From Methylovulum sp. (GTDB lineage: Bacteria; Pseudomonadota; Gammaproteobacteria; Methylococcales; Methylomonadaceae), in assembly GCA_016919605.1 (NCBI GenBank), contig JACXTQ010000123.1:1-6721 (forward strand): a stretch of DNA of 6,721 nucleotides. The letters are read 5' to 3'. Position 1 is the stretch's first letter. Each line of letters opens with the position of its first letter. The notes under the pieces are model-generated. The model was not told the origin of the DNA, made no database searches, and saw only the letters and a program-made list of their open reading frames with translations. This document shows positions 1-5,723 of this stretch, in pieces. The position numbers and the translations under genes were made by a program.

Positions 1-596
1 AAGCCATCAAAACCGGCCATATTGGCGGCATTGACGTAGCGTTCGATATTGTCGCCAATGGTTTCCAGATGCCCTATCAATGTTTCCGGCGCATTTAGGT
101 CAATGGCGGACAGCAAGCGGCTGATTAACGCCGCTTCCATTTCCAGCAATTCGACCAGCTCTTCCGTTTCCTTGGAAACGGGCGGCATATCTGTTAGCGG
201 TGGCGGATAGGTATCGTCAAAAAAAGCGTCGCCGCCCCAATCCCCGCCACCTGCCATATTTTGCGCGGCCATATCTGCCCCAAGCCGCTCTGCCAAGGTA
301 GCCAGCTCGTCTTCGGTGAGCGCGGCTTGCAAGCTAGGATGGTGAAAAACACCCATGATTTCGGGGATGGCCGCTTCGGAACCGAAACTGTATTCGCTGA
401 ACCATTCGGACAAACGCACCAAATCGGCCAACAGTTCGGGTGAGGCTGTGTCCGGGGGAAGGGGGGATAAGGCTTCGACAATCAATAACCCGACATCTTG
501 CAAGCCATAAAAGCCTTCGGCGGCGGCCTGTTCAGCGAGGTGGCCAATATTTTCGATAGCATCAGCCAACGATGGGGCGGAAGAAATGTCCGTCAT
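1..596 (-). CDS. N-terminal part of a ChpA/PilL-like chemosensory histidine kinase (3' end outside window)
   Basis: The frame is open from an ATG at 596 to the window edge (198 full codons). The product is acidic and mostly helical, with no signal peptide or membrane segment, so a cytoplasmic protein is expected. It carries two related helical modules, at about residues 12-36 (EN-IG ... GFYGLQ) and 177-198 (ET-IG ... GFDG), joined by a Gly/Pro-rich linker at about 115-140. This fits the N-terminal Hpt-like helical repeats of ChpA/PilL hybrid kinases, which pass phosphate to PilG and PilH; the kinase core and any receiver would lie beyond base 1. The ATG overlaps the stop of the CheW-like gene as ATGA, with GGAG eight bases upstream, so translation is probably coupled. 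The assignment leans on gene order and the helical repeats, because no kinase motif is visible. Another Hpt-bearing scaffold is possible. Confidence 0.7.
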   Translation of the reverse strand, partial: MTDISSAPSLADAIENIGHLAEQAAAEGFYGLQDVGLLIVEALSPLPPDTASPELLADLVRLSEWFSEYSFGSEAAIPEIMGVFHHPSLQAALTEDELATLAERLGADMAAQNMAGGGDWGGDAFFDDTYPPPLTDMPPVSKETEELVELLEMEAALISRLLSAIDLNAPETLIGHLETIGDNIERYVNAANMAGFDG

Positions 597-1123
597 GGGC
601 GTGGCTCCGGGTTGCCTAGGGTTTTGAACAAGGGCGCGAAGCTGGCTTGTAACCAGATTTGGCCGTCCTGCCAATAGGCTTGGGTGATGCAAGGTTTTAA
701 CAAATCCGGTAGCGGCGGTGGTGCGGGCATGGCGGCCCCCAAGCTTGGCAACATTTGCGGATAGCCGTCTATCCACAAGGCCATGGTTTTTTCACCACGG
801 TCTATGGAAAACAAATAGCGTTTTTTAGGGGGGGAAGCCGTTTCGTCCAGCAACAGGCGCAAATCGACAACGGGCACAATAGTGCCGCGCATGTTCAATA
901 GGCCACTAAACCAAGGCTCGACTTTAGGGATGGGGCTGACGGGCAGTTGCCCAATGACTTCGCAATGTAGGCTGATGGGCAACAAGAATCCCAAGCTGCC
1001 GACACGAAAACCCAGTGCCATTGCCGACGGTAAGGGCGCATCGGCAAAAAACGCCGGATCTGCGGCCAATACCCTACCGTCACCGGTTTGCCCTTGGACG
1101 GTTGTCGGGTGTTCAGGCTCCAT
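593..1123 (-). CDS. pilI: CheW-like chemosensory adaptor (PilI-like)
   Basis: Single CheW domain protein of 176 residues, expected to bridge a membrane receptor and the ChpA-type kinase in the cytoplasm. The CheW fold covers about residues 35-169, with the family signature GLLNMRGTIVPVVDL near residues 74-88 and a closing strand around QIWLQASFAPLF. The first 30 or so residues look like a disordered tail. Three in-frame starts compete: GTG at 1132, ATG at 1129 and ATG at 1123. I chose 1123 because the only SD-like stretch, AGGG at 1135-1132, lies eight bases before it and overlaps or abuts the other two. The gene begins 15 bases after the pilH-like stop and ends in an ATGA overlap with the kinase gene. 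The PilI name comes from position behind a PilH-like gene. CheW family membership itself is secure. Confidence 0.87.
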   Translation of the reverse strand: MEPEHPTTVQGQTGDGRVLAADPAFFADAPLPSAMALGFRVGSLGFLLPISLHCEVIGQLPVSPIPKVEPWFSGLLNMRGTIVPVVDLRLLLDETASPPKKRYLFSIDRGEKTMALWIDGYPQMLPSLGAAMPAPPPLPDLLKPCITQAYWQDGQIWLQASFAPLFKTLGNPEPRP

Positions 1124-1131
1124 TTCCATCA

Positions 1132-1135
1132 CCCT
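1132..1135 (-). promoter_or_regulatory. Shine-Dalgarno site of the CheW-like gene
   Basis: AGGG on the minus strand, in the short gap after the pilH-like stop. Its eight-base spacing to the ATG at 1123 favours that start over GTG 1132 (which the motif abuts) and ATG 1129 (two bases away). Confidence 0.5.
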
Positions 1136-1138
1136 ACG

Positions 1139-1501
1139 TTAAAACGCCGACAGCACATCAACAATTTCGGCAGCTTCAAACGGTTTGGCGATCAGGTTCT
1201 TAGCGCCCTGCATCATGGCCCAGACCTTGTCGGCTTTTTGGTGGCGGGAACTGACAAAAATGACCGGGATGTTTTTGGTCAACGGATTATCGCGCAAGGT
1301 GCGGCAGGCGGCGAAACCGTCCATGCCCGGCATGATGATGTCCATAAAAATGATGTCGGGCTTTTCTTCCTTGGCTTTGGCCACCGCCTCATCACCGTTG
1401 TTGGCGGTCAACACCAGACACTGCGTACTTTTCAGCGCATTTTTCAGGTTGGCAAGGTCGGTTTGCGAGTCATCGCAGATCAATATTTTTTGAATTGCCA
1501 T
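1139..1501 (-). CDS. pilH: Single-domain response regulator, PilH-like
   Basis: A stand-alone receiver domain of 120 residues with no output domain, like PilH or CheY. All receiver landmarks are present: acidic pair D10/D11, phospho-acceptor D54 in MDIIMPGMDG, S84 at the end of the fourth strand, and invariant K106 in the AKPF turn. The ADKVW...QGA stretch at residues 90-100 closely resembles the matching part of Pseudomonas PilH (DKVW...QGA), which supports PilH over a generic CheY. In Pil-Chp systems PilH receives phosphate from ChpA and acts in pilus retraction or as a phosphate sink. The start is an ATG with AAGGGA eight bases upstream. The gene lies 84 bases after the fused regulator and just before the CheW-like gene, in the same operon by spacing and strand. 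Confidence 0.9.
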   Translation of the reverse strand: MAIQKILICDDSQTDLANLKNALKSTQCLVLTANNGDEAVAKAKEEKPDIIFMDIIMPGMDGFAACRTLRDNPLTKNIPVIFVSSRHQKADKVWAMMQGAKNLIAKPFEAAEIVDVLSAF

Positions 1502-1543
1502 ATAGAGGTTCCCTTATTTTTAGGTGGCGGTCTGTTTGGGTTT

Positions 1544-1573
1544 GGCCGGCATCCGTGTAAGCGGTTGCCGGCC
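1544..1573 (-). repeat. Intercistronic hairpin between the two response regulator genes
   Basis: Imperfect inverted repeat: arms GGCCGGCA/TGCCGGCC, one mismatched pair, then CCG/CGG around a six-base loop, giving about 11 pairs. It is GC-rich and occupies much of the 84-base gap. No T tract follows on either strand close enough for a standard intrinsic terminator. It may stabilise or mark a processing point in the mRNA, or cause partial attenuation between the fused regulator and pilH-like gene. That role is inferred. Confidence 0.5.
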
Positions 1574-1585
1574 CAGTTTTACTGT

Positions 1586-2533
1586 CTAATGGCGTACGGA
1601 ACCCATGCCATCAGCCGAAGTGGCCTGTCCTTCTTGCTTGCGGGCGGTTAGCCAAGCCAAAACTCTGACGCTCAGCTTTTGGAAGGCTTCGTCTTGGACG
1701 GGTTTGGTCAGGTAAGTGGTGCATCCGGCCATAACGCCTTTAACTTCATCAAGCGGGGAATTCTTTCCTGAGACCATAATGATGGGGGTTTTTTTGTAGT
1801 GGGGGTTTTTGCGCAACAAGGAGCAGGCTTCATAACCGTCCATGCCTGGCATCATGACATCCAAAAAGATCAGGTCATAATGGTTGGCTTGCGCCATCGC
1901 CAAGGCGGCCACGCCATCGGTGGCAAAGTCTATGCCTTCAATTTGCTCCAGTGAGGATAGCCTAAGCTCCAATGCCTTTTGGATAGAGGGGCTGTCATCG
2001 ACCACCAAGGCACGGTAACGGAGGGGAGGCTGCACTGCTGGTTCGGTAATCTGCACAGGGGCAGGGGCTGGCGTATGGTTTTGGACCAATTCAAGCCTAG
2101 GGCTGGGGGAAGGGTTAAAATCGATCATCGGCACAACCGGATCGGCTTGTCCGGCATGGGGCGCGGGGATTTTGCCGAGCACCGCCATCAGTCTGGAGGC
2201 GGTCAACATGCCCCTAATATGGTGGGCGGGGGCGTTGTCCAACGGGCCTTGGCTAACGGCGATGATGTCTATGTCTGCACCCAAGCTACCGAGCAGGATG
2301 TCTTTTTTCCTTAACGCCAACGGGTTGTCGTAATTGACCAGCAACACATGGATATTGGTGTCGGTAGGCGGGACGAGGTTATAGGCTTTTTTATCAGGTG
2401 ATTGCTGTTGGAACAGATGCTTGAGCTTTTCCTCTAAGGTAGCCCCGAATCCCAAGGCGGACACCAACAGTAGCGGTTGTGTCCGTATGTCCAGGGGAGT
2501 TTGGTGTTCTTGGCGCAGACTATTTGCTTGCAT
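1586..2533 (-). CDS. Fused pseudo-receiver/receiver response regulator in the PilG position
   Basis: This 315-residue protein opens the chemosensory operon. Residues 174-297 are a complete receiver: acidic pair D179/D180 in VVDDSPS, phospho-acceptor D225 in LDVMMPGMDGYEAC, S255, and K277 in LTKPV. Residues 19-121 look like a second, degenerate receiver: hydrophobic strand LLLVSAL where an acidic pair should follow, and LLVNYDNP with N67 in place of the phospho-acceptor Asp but P71 retained; no closing K-P turn is seen. A Pro-rich linker (about 122-172) joins them. No DNA-binding domain, signal peptide or membrane segment is visible. PilG-type regulators are usually about 130 residues, so this is a long variant; the two-part layout recalls cyanobacterial PatA/PixG regulators, although I do not recognise their N-terminal domain here. 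The start is an ATG with AGGAG seven bases upstream. The C-terminal receiver is secure, the pseudo-receiver reading is inference. Confidence 0.88.
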   Translation of the reverse strand: MQANSLRQEHQTPLDIRTQPLLLVSALGFGATLEEKLKHLFQQQSPDKKAYNLVPPTDTNIHVLLVNYDNPLALRKKDILLGSLGADIDIIAVSQGPLDNAPAHHIRGMLTASRLMAVLGKIPAPHAGQADPVVPMIDFNPSPSPRLELVQNHTPAPAPVQITEPAVQPPLRYRALVVDDSPSIQKALELRLSSLEQIEGIDFATDGVAALAMAQANHYDLIFLDVMMPGMDGYEACSLLRKNPHYKKTPIIMVSGKNSPLDEVKGVMAGCTTYLTKPVQDEAFQKLSVRVLAWLTARKQEGQATSADGMGSVRH

Positions 2534-2569
2534 ATTTATGCTCCTATTGGGTCAATCTAAAAATAGCCA

Positions 2570-2598
2570 ATCAATTTGAAACGCAATGATAAAGTCAA
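2570..2598 (-). promoter_or_regulatory. Weak candidate sigma70 promoter for the chemosensory operon
   Basis: On the minus strand TTGACT (2598-2593, 5 of 6 to the -35 consensus) is followed after 17 bases by ATTGAT (2575-2570, 3 of 6 to the -10). This would give an untranslated leader of about 30 bases before the ATG at 2533. The -10 match is poor and the region is AT-rich, so chance is likely. Confidence 0.22.
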
Positions 2599-2671
2599 AA
2601 AACATTTTTATCTGGGCCATCAATAGCCGGGTCTTATTAAAAAAACCTCTTGCATTTCCACTTGACTAACC

Positions 2672-2700
2672 AACAGATAATAATGGCTTTGTTATCTGTT
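2672..2700. repeat. 9-bp perfect inverted repeat upstream of the chemosensory operon
   Basis: AACAGATAA (2672-2680) and TTATCTGTT (2692-2700) are perfect reverse complements around an 11-base spacer, about 140 bases before the fused regulator's ATG. Two half-sites centred 20 bases apart, about two helical turns, suit an operator for a dimeric or tandem regulator. A hairpin is also possible, but the nearest T run on the minus strand lies about 26 bases past it, so it is not a normal terminator. Confidence 0.4.
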
Positions 2701-2744
2701 TGAAATATGGGGTTTTATACTTATCTTTAAGGTTCTGTCATTGC

Positions 2745-2787
2745 GCTTGCCGGTTATGACGACCTATCTATCGCAGGTCGGGCAAGC
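2745..2787. repeat. Bulged hairpin element of unknown role
   Basis: Two nested perfect stems: the outer pairs 2745-2751 (GCTTGCC) with 2781-2787 (GGCAAGC), the inner pairs 2760-2765 (CGACCT) with 2775-2780 (AGGTCG). The two stems are contiguous on one side and separated by an eight-base bulge on the other; the loop has nine bases. That gives 13 pairs in 43 bases, GC-rich inside AT-rich DNA. No T tract follows on either strand. It could be a dispersed palindromic repeat or a structured RNA segment; I do not recognise the family. Confidence 0.5.
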
Positions 2788-2943
2788 TAGGCCTTATATC
2801 GGAAATAACGCTTTTATTTGTCTGGGGCTGATAAGTTGTATTTTTTGATAAATTATAAGCAATAATAATGCCCACGAAATTAGATTATATATATCATATA
2901 GTTATATTTATAAAGCAGGGGGCATATTTTAGTGTAGTGATTT

Positions 2944-2995
2944 TTGCACCATAATGATGGGTAAAATGACCCGTTTTTGTTGCCTTTTGGTGCAA
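2944..2995. repeat. Nested inverted repeat with 7-bp outer arms
   Basis: Outer arms TTGCACC (2944-2950) and GGTGCAA (2989-2995) are perfect complements. A second pair, GGGT (2959-2962) with ACCC (2969-2972), sits inside. The interior between the stems is unpaired and unequal. Neither side has a terminator-like T tract after the stem. It lies just past the predicted spoT terminator. The arms resemble NtrC half-sites, but their separation is too large for one NtrC dimer. Confidence 0.4.
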
Positions 2996-3011
2996 TCTTA
3001 CCTTGACAAGC

Positions 3012-3063
3012 AAAAAATGGCAACGAAAGGCGGTCAGATGGGGAAAATTTCACCGCTTTGCCA
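3012..3063 (-). terminator. Candidate intrinsic terminator of the rpoZ-spoT transcript
   Basis: Read on the minus strand, TGGC pairs with GCCA, AAA with TTT and GCGGT with ACCGC, with two bulges on the 3' arm and a 17-base loop. The last pair is followed at once by six T residues (3017-3012). This is the best terminator-like structure in the gap. It lies about 185 bases after the spoT stop, so it would leave a long 3' untranslated region. A weaker one, CCTAA/TTAGG ahead of GCTAG and six T residues (3120-3095), lies closer to spoT. Confidence 0.5.
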
Positions 3064-3065
3064 TG

Positions 3066-3179
3066 AGCAATACACGCTTTGTAGGTAATGCCACAAAAAA
3101 CTAGCCCTAATGCCGTTAGGTTTCTTAAAATGGCCAGTTATGTAACACAGATGTTCAGTTGACAGATAAGGGTATTGCT
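3066..3179 (-). other. Long-range inverted repeat in the spoT 3' region (possible small RNA body)
   Basis: GTATTGCT (3172-3179) and AGCAATAC (3066-3073) are perfect 8-bp complements 98 bases apart. They enclose the small CCTAA/TTAGG hairpin (3106-3120) and a direct repeat TAATGCC (3086-3092, 3108-3114). The closing helix lies directly before the hairpin-plus-T6 structure at 3063-3012. Together this looks like a folded RNA of about 170 bases ending at a terminator. I see no convincing promoter of its own, so processing from the spoT 3' end would be required. This is inference from base pairing alone. Confidence 0.25.
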
Positions 3180-3248
3180 TTCTCGTCCTGTGTTGTCCGT
3201 CACTTGGGTTTTGGGTATTTCAGTGGTTAACTGGGTGGACAAAAATGC

Positions 3249-5399
3249 TTAGGCTTTGACGCGGGTGATTTTTAGGACAATGGGCAACTCTTTCAGGCGA
3301 CGCATGATTTTTGCCAAATGGACACGGTCGCGGGCGGTTAGGGTGATTAAGTCAACACAGACGCGGTCGTCCTGATCGATGACGTTGACGTTTTCAATGT
3401 TTGATTCCATGTCGGAAATAGTGGAGGCGATGGTTGCTAAAGCGCCGCGCTGGTTCATGATTTCCAGACGCAATTCGGCTGGGAAGTCGCCGATAATATC
3501 CTGGCTCCATTCCACATCCAGCCAACTGGTGTCTTTTTTGCGCAATACCACGCGGTTCCGGCATTCATGATGATGCACGACGATACCCGTGCCCGGATTA
3601 AAGAAACCGATGATGGAATCGCCTGGGATAGGCCGACAACACTTGGCAAGGGTGATGACCATGCCTTCGGTGCCTTTGATGATTAGCGGGGTTTTGGGGA
3701 TTTGTTCGTTGCTGTCCAGTTTGATATTGGCGTTAATGTCATCTTGGGTCAATTGCTTGGCGACCAAAAAGGGCATTTTATTGCCTAAGCCAATATCTTC
3801 CAGCAAATCATCCAAGGCGGCCAGTTCAATGATTTTCAGCAATGCCTTAATGCGTACCGCATCAATAGTGTCAAGCTGCAAGCCCATGATCTGCAACTCC
3901 TTCTCAAGCAACCTTCGACCCAGATTGATAGCTTCTTGCTGTTTGAAGTTTTTCAGGTAGTTACGGATGCTGGAACGGGCTTTGACGGTGGTGACATAAT
4001 TTAGCCACAACGGGTTAGGCCTTGCCCAGACGGCGGTGATGATTTCGACCGTCATACCGTTTTCCAGTTTGGATTGCAAGGGTACCAGCTGTTTGTCTAT
4101 CCGTGCCGATACGCAGGCATTGCCAATATCGGTGTGGACGGCATAAGCAAAATCAACGGTGGTGGCGCCACGCGGCAGTTTGATGATCGCCCCCTTGGGC
4201 GTGAACACAAACACTTCCTGCGGAAATAAGTCAATTTTTAGGTTATCAATAAATTCCAGCGAATCACCGGCGGATTTTTGGATTTCCAGCAAATCCCGCA
4301 ACCATTCATTGGCCAATGCCTGGGCTTTTTCGGTTTTGTCGTCATCGGATTTATACAACCAATGCGCGGCGATACCGGATTCCGCCATGCGGTGCATTTC
4401 ATGGGTGCGGATCTGGATTTCAATGGGTACGCCAAACGGGCCCATCAACACCGAATGCAAAGACTGGTAGCCGTTTTCTTTTGGCAGGGCGATATAGTCC
4501 TTAAAACGGCCAGGTATCGGCTTGTACAGATTGTGGATGACACCTAGCACGCGGTAACAGGTATCAACGCTGTCACAATAGATTCTGAACGCATAAATAT
4601 CAAAGACATCCGATAACAATATTTTTTTATCGGACATTTTTTTAAAAATGCTGTAGAGGTTTTTTTCCCTACCAGCCACTTCACAAGCCAGATGGGCATC
4701 GGCCAAGCGGTTTTTGATCGAGCTTTCGATGGTTTCGACCACTTTCCGGCGGTTGCCGCGTTCTTTTTTGACGGCCTTGTTCAGTTCTTGGTAGCGCTCA
4801 GGGTACATCGCGGCAAAACTTAACGATTCCAGTTTGTGCCGAATATCGTTCATGCCTAAGCGGTTGGCGAGCGGGGCATAAATTTCTAGGGTTTCGTGGG
4901 CAATGCGCTGTTGCTTTTCCAACGGCATCGCACCGATGGTTTGCATATTATGCAAGCGGTCAGCCAGTTTGACGATAATCACGCGCAAGTCTTTGGCCAT
5001 GGCCAAAAACATTTTGCGGACGTTTTCGGCTTGGGCTTCAGCGCGTGATTTGTTGTCGATTTTGCCTAGCTTAGTGACCCCGTCAACCAGTTCGGCCACT
5101 TCGGTGCCGAACTCATTAGCCAATTGTTTTTTGGTGATTTTACAGTCTTCGATGACATCGTGCAGGATCGCCGCCATAATGCCGTTGGCATCCATGTGCA
5201 TTTCCGCCAAGCTAATGGCGACGGAAATCGGGTGGCAAATATAATCTTCACCACTTTTGCGGACTTGCCCTTCATGGACTCTGGCGCCAAATTCATAGGC
5301 GCGAACGCAGTCGTCAATCTGGCTTTGGTCAAGATAGATCGCTAAGGTTTCGCATAAGTGGCGGACTAAAGTGTCCTGAGGGCGTTCAAGCACGGTCAT
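3249..5399 (-). CDS. spoT: Bifunctional (p)ppGpp synthetase/hydrolase SpoT
   Basis: Stringent-response enzyme of 716 residues (E. coli SpoT is about 702) that hydrolyses and makes (p)ppGpp in the cytoplasm. Domains in order: HD hydrolase (about 30-180) with H56, H80/D81 in LHDVIED and N151 in RLHNM; synthetase (about 230-350) with GRFKDY at 297-302, NGYQSLH at 309-315 and EIQIRT at 327-332; TGS (about 388-450); helical part; Zn-finger-like segment with C587/C588, H609-H611 and C613; and C-terminal ACT (about 640-716). The intact HD motif marks a hydrolase, and RFKD is the basic form seen in bifunctional enzymes, unlike the acidic form in RelA. The ATG at 5399 starts the family's usual N terminus and lies 16 bases after the rpoZ stop. 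No SD is visible, so coupling to rpoZ translation is likely. An in-frame start at 5498 would add 33 unlikely residues overlapping rpoZ. Confidence 0.97.
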   Translation of the reverse strand: MTVLERPQDTLVRHLCETLAIYLDQSQIDDCVRAYEFGARVHEGQVRKSGEDYICHPISVAISLAEMHMDANGIMAAILHDVIEDCKITKKQLANEFGTEVAELVDGVTKLGKIDNKSRAEAQAENVRKMFLAMAKDLRVIIVKLADRLHNMQTIGAMPLEKQQRIAHETLEIYAPLANRLGMNDIRHKLESLSFAAMYPERYQELNKAVKKERGNRRKVVETIESSIKNRLADAHLACEVAGREKNLYSIFKKMSDKKILLSDVFDIYAFRIYCDSVDTCYRVLGVIHNLYKPIPGRFKDYIALPKENGYQSLHSVLMGPFGVPIEIQIRTHEMHRMAESGIAAHWLYKSDDDKTEKAQALANEWLRDLLEIQKSAGDSLEFIDNLKIDLFPQEVFVFTPKGAIIKLPRGATTVDFAYAVHTDIGNACVSARIDKQLVPLQSKLENGMTVEIITAVWARPNPLWLNYVTTVKARSSIRNYLKNFKQQEAINLGRRLLEKELQIMGLQLDTIDAVRIKALLKIIELAALDDLLEDIGLGNKMPFLVAKQLTQDDINANIKLDSNEQIPKTPLIIKGTEGMVITLAKCCRPIPGDSIIGFFNPGTGIVVHHHECRNRVVLRKKDTSWLDVEWSQDIIGDFPAELRLEIMNQRGALATIASTISDMESNIENVNVIDQDDRVCVDLITLTARDRVHLAKIMRRLKELPIVLKITRVKA

Positions 5400-5415
5400 A
5401 ACGGGGAAATAGCAA

Positions 5416-5655
5416 TTAAAATGAGGACGGATAGTCCTGGACTTCAGTGGTACGGTGTAGGCGTTTGATATTTTCGCTAGTGACATGGCCGGCGGCAATT
5501 TCGCGTAAGGCCAACACGGTATCCTTGTCCTTGGCGCGGGGCAAAAACTCGGTGGCGCCTTGGCTAAGCTGCCGCGCCCGTGTACTGGCTAACAGCACCA
5601 GTTTGAAACGGTTTTCAACATGTTCTAAACAATCTTCGATAGTAATTCTAGCCAT
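5416..5655 (-). CDS. rpoZ: RNA polymerase omega subunit
   Basis: A 79-residue protein that assists assembly of the beta' subunit and forms part of a ppGpp-binding site on RNA polymerase. The family core is plain: MARITIEDCLEHVENRF at the N terminus, LVLLASTRARQL, then DTVLALREIAAG. E. coli omega is 91 residues, so the tail is shorter here, ending in DYPSSF instead of the long E. coli extension. The start is an ATG with AGGA six bases upstream. The spoT gene follows after 16 bases; rpoZ-spoT linkage is common in gammaproteobacteria, but gmk, which often precedes rpoZ, is replaced here by pgk. Confidence 0.97.
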   Translation of the reverse strand: MARITIEDCLEHVENRFKLVLLASTRARQLSQGATEFLPRAKDKDTVLALREIAAGHVTSENIKRLHRTTEVQDYPSSF

Positions 5656-5723
5656 TTTAAGTCCTATAATAAAAGAAAATCGGCGTAAGGCGCACGCACT
5701 GTAAAAAATAAAAGTCCACGGCC

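Larger units (their letters stand above)
2534..3248. other. 715-base AT-rich intergenic region, no convincing gene
   Basis: This region separates the spoT stop from the chemosensory operon start, both on the minus strand. It is clearly more AT-rich than the flanking genes, most strongly at about 2835-2915, where TATAAT-like hexamers recur. ATGCCC (2868-2873) and GGGCAT (2920-2925) flank that AT-rich core. Only very short ORFs without SD sequences are present. The identifiable content is the set of inverted repeats and the terminator-like hairpin listed separately. Confidence 0.7.

Noticed and set aside
1088..1651. A 187-codon open frame on the plus strand
   Set aside because: It runs antisense across the pilH-like gene and parts of its neighbours. 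Its translation resembles no protein family, while the minus-strand frames show complete receiver and CheW motifs.
2546..2570. A hairpin (ATTGG/CCAAT) sequestering the ribosome binding site of the fused regulator gene
   Set aside because: The stem is only 5 bp and ends before the AGGAG site, so it would not mask it.
2552..2620. A 22-codon minus-strand leader ORF ending 18 bases before the fused regulator's start
   Set aside because: There is no SD before its ATG, and its composition simply follows the local AT-rich sequence. A regulatory leader peptide cannot be supported.
2736..2745. A member of the common dispersed repeat family that starts with GTCATTGCG
   Set aside because: Only this short core matches. 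The rest of the element does not follow that repeat, so the resemblance is probably chance.
2944..2995. An NtrC operator or integron attC site
   Set aside because: The TGCACC/GGTGCA halves are 38 bases apart, too far for one NtrC dimer. The ends do not match the attC core motif, and no integrase or cassette is present.
2954..3088. A 44-codon plus-strand ORF beginning with two ATG codons in the spoT-chemosensory gap
   Set aside because: There is no SD sequence and no recognisable domain, and it runs through the predicted minus-strand terminator hairpin and its T6 tract.
5400..5498. A 33-residue N-terminal extension of SpoT
   Set aside because: It overlaps the rpoZ coding sequence out of frame, is not part of the SpoT family's N terminus, and the ATG at 5399 matches the family start.
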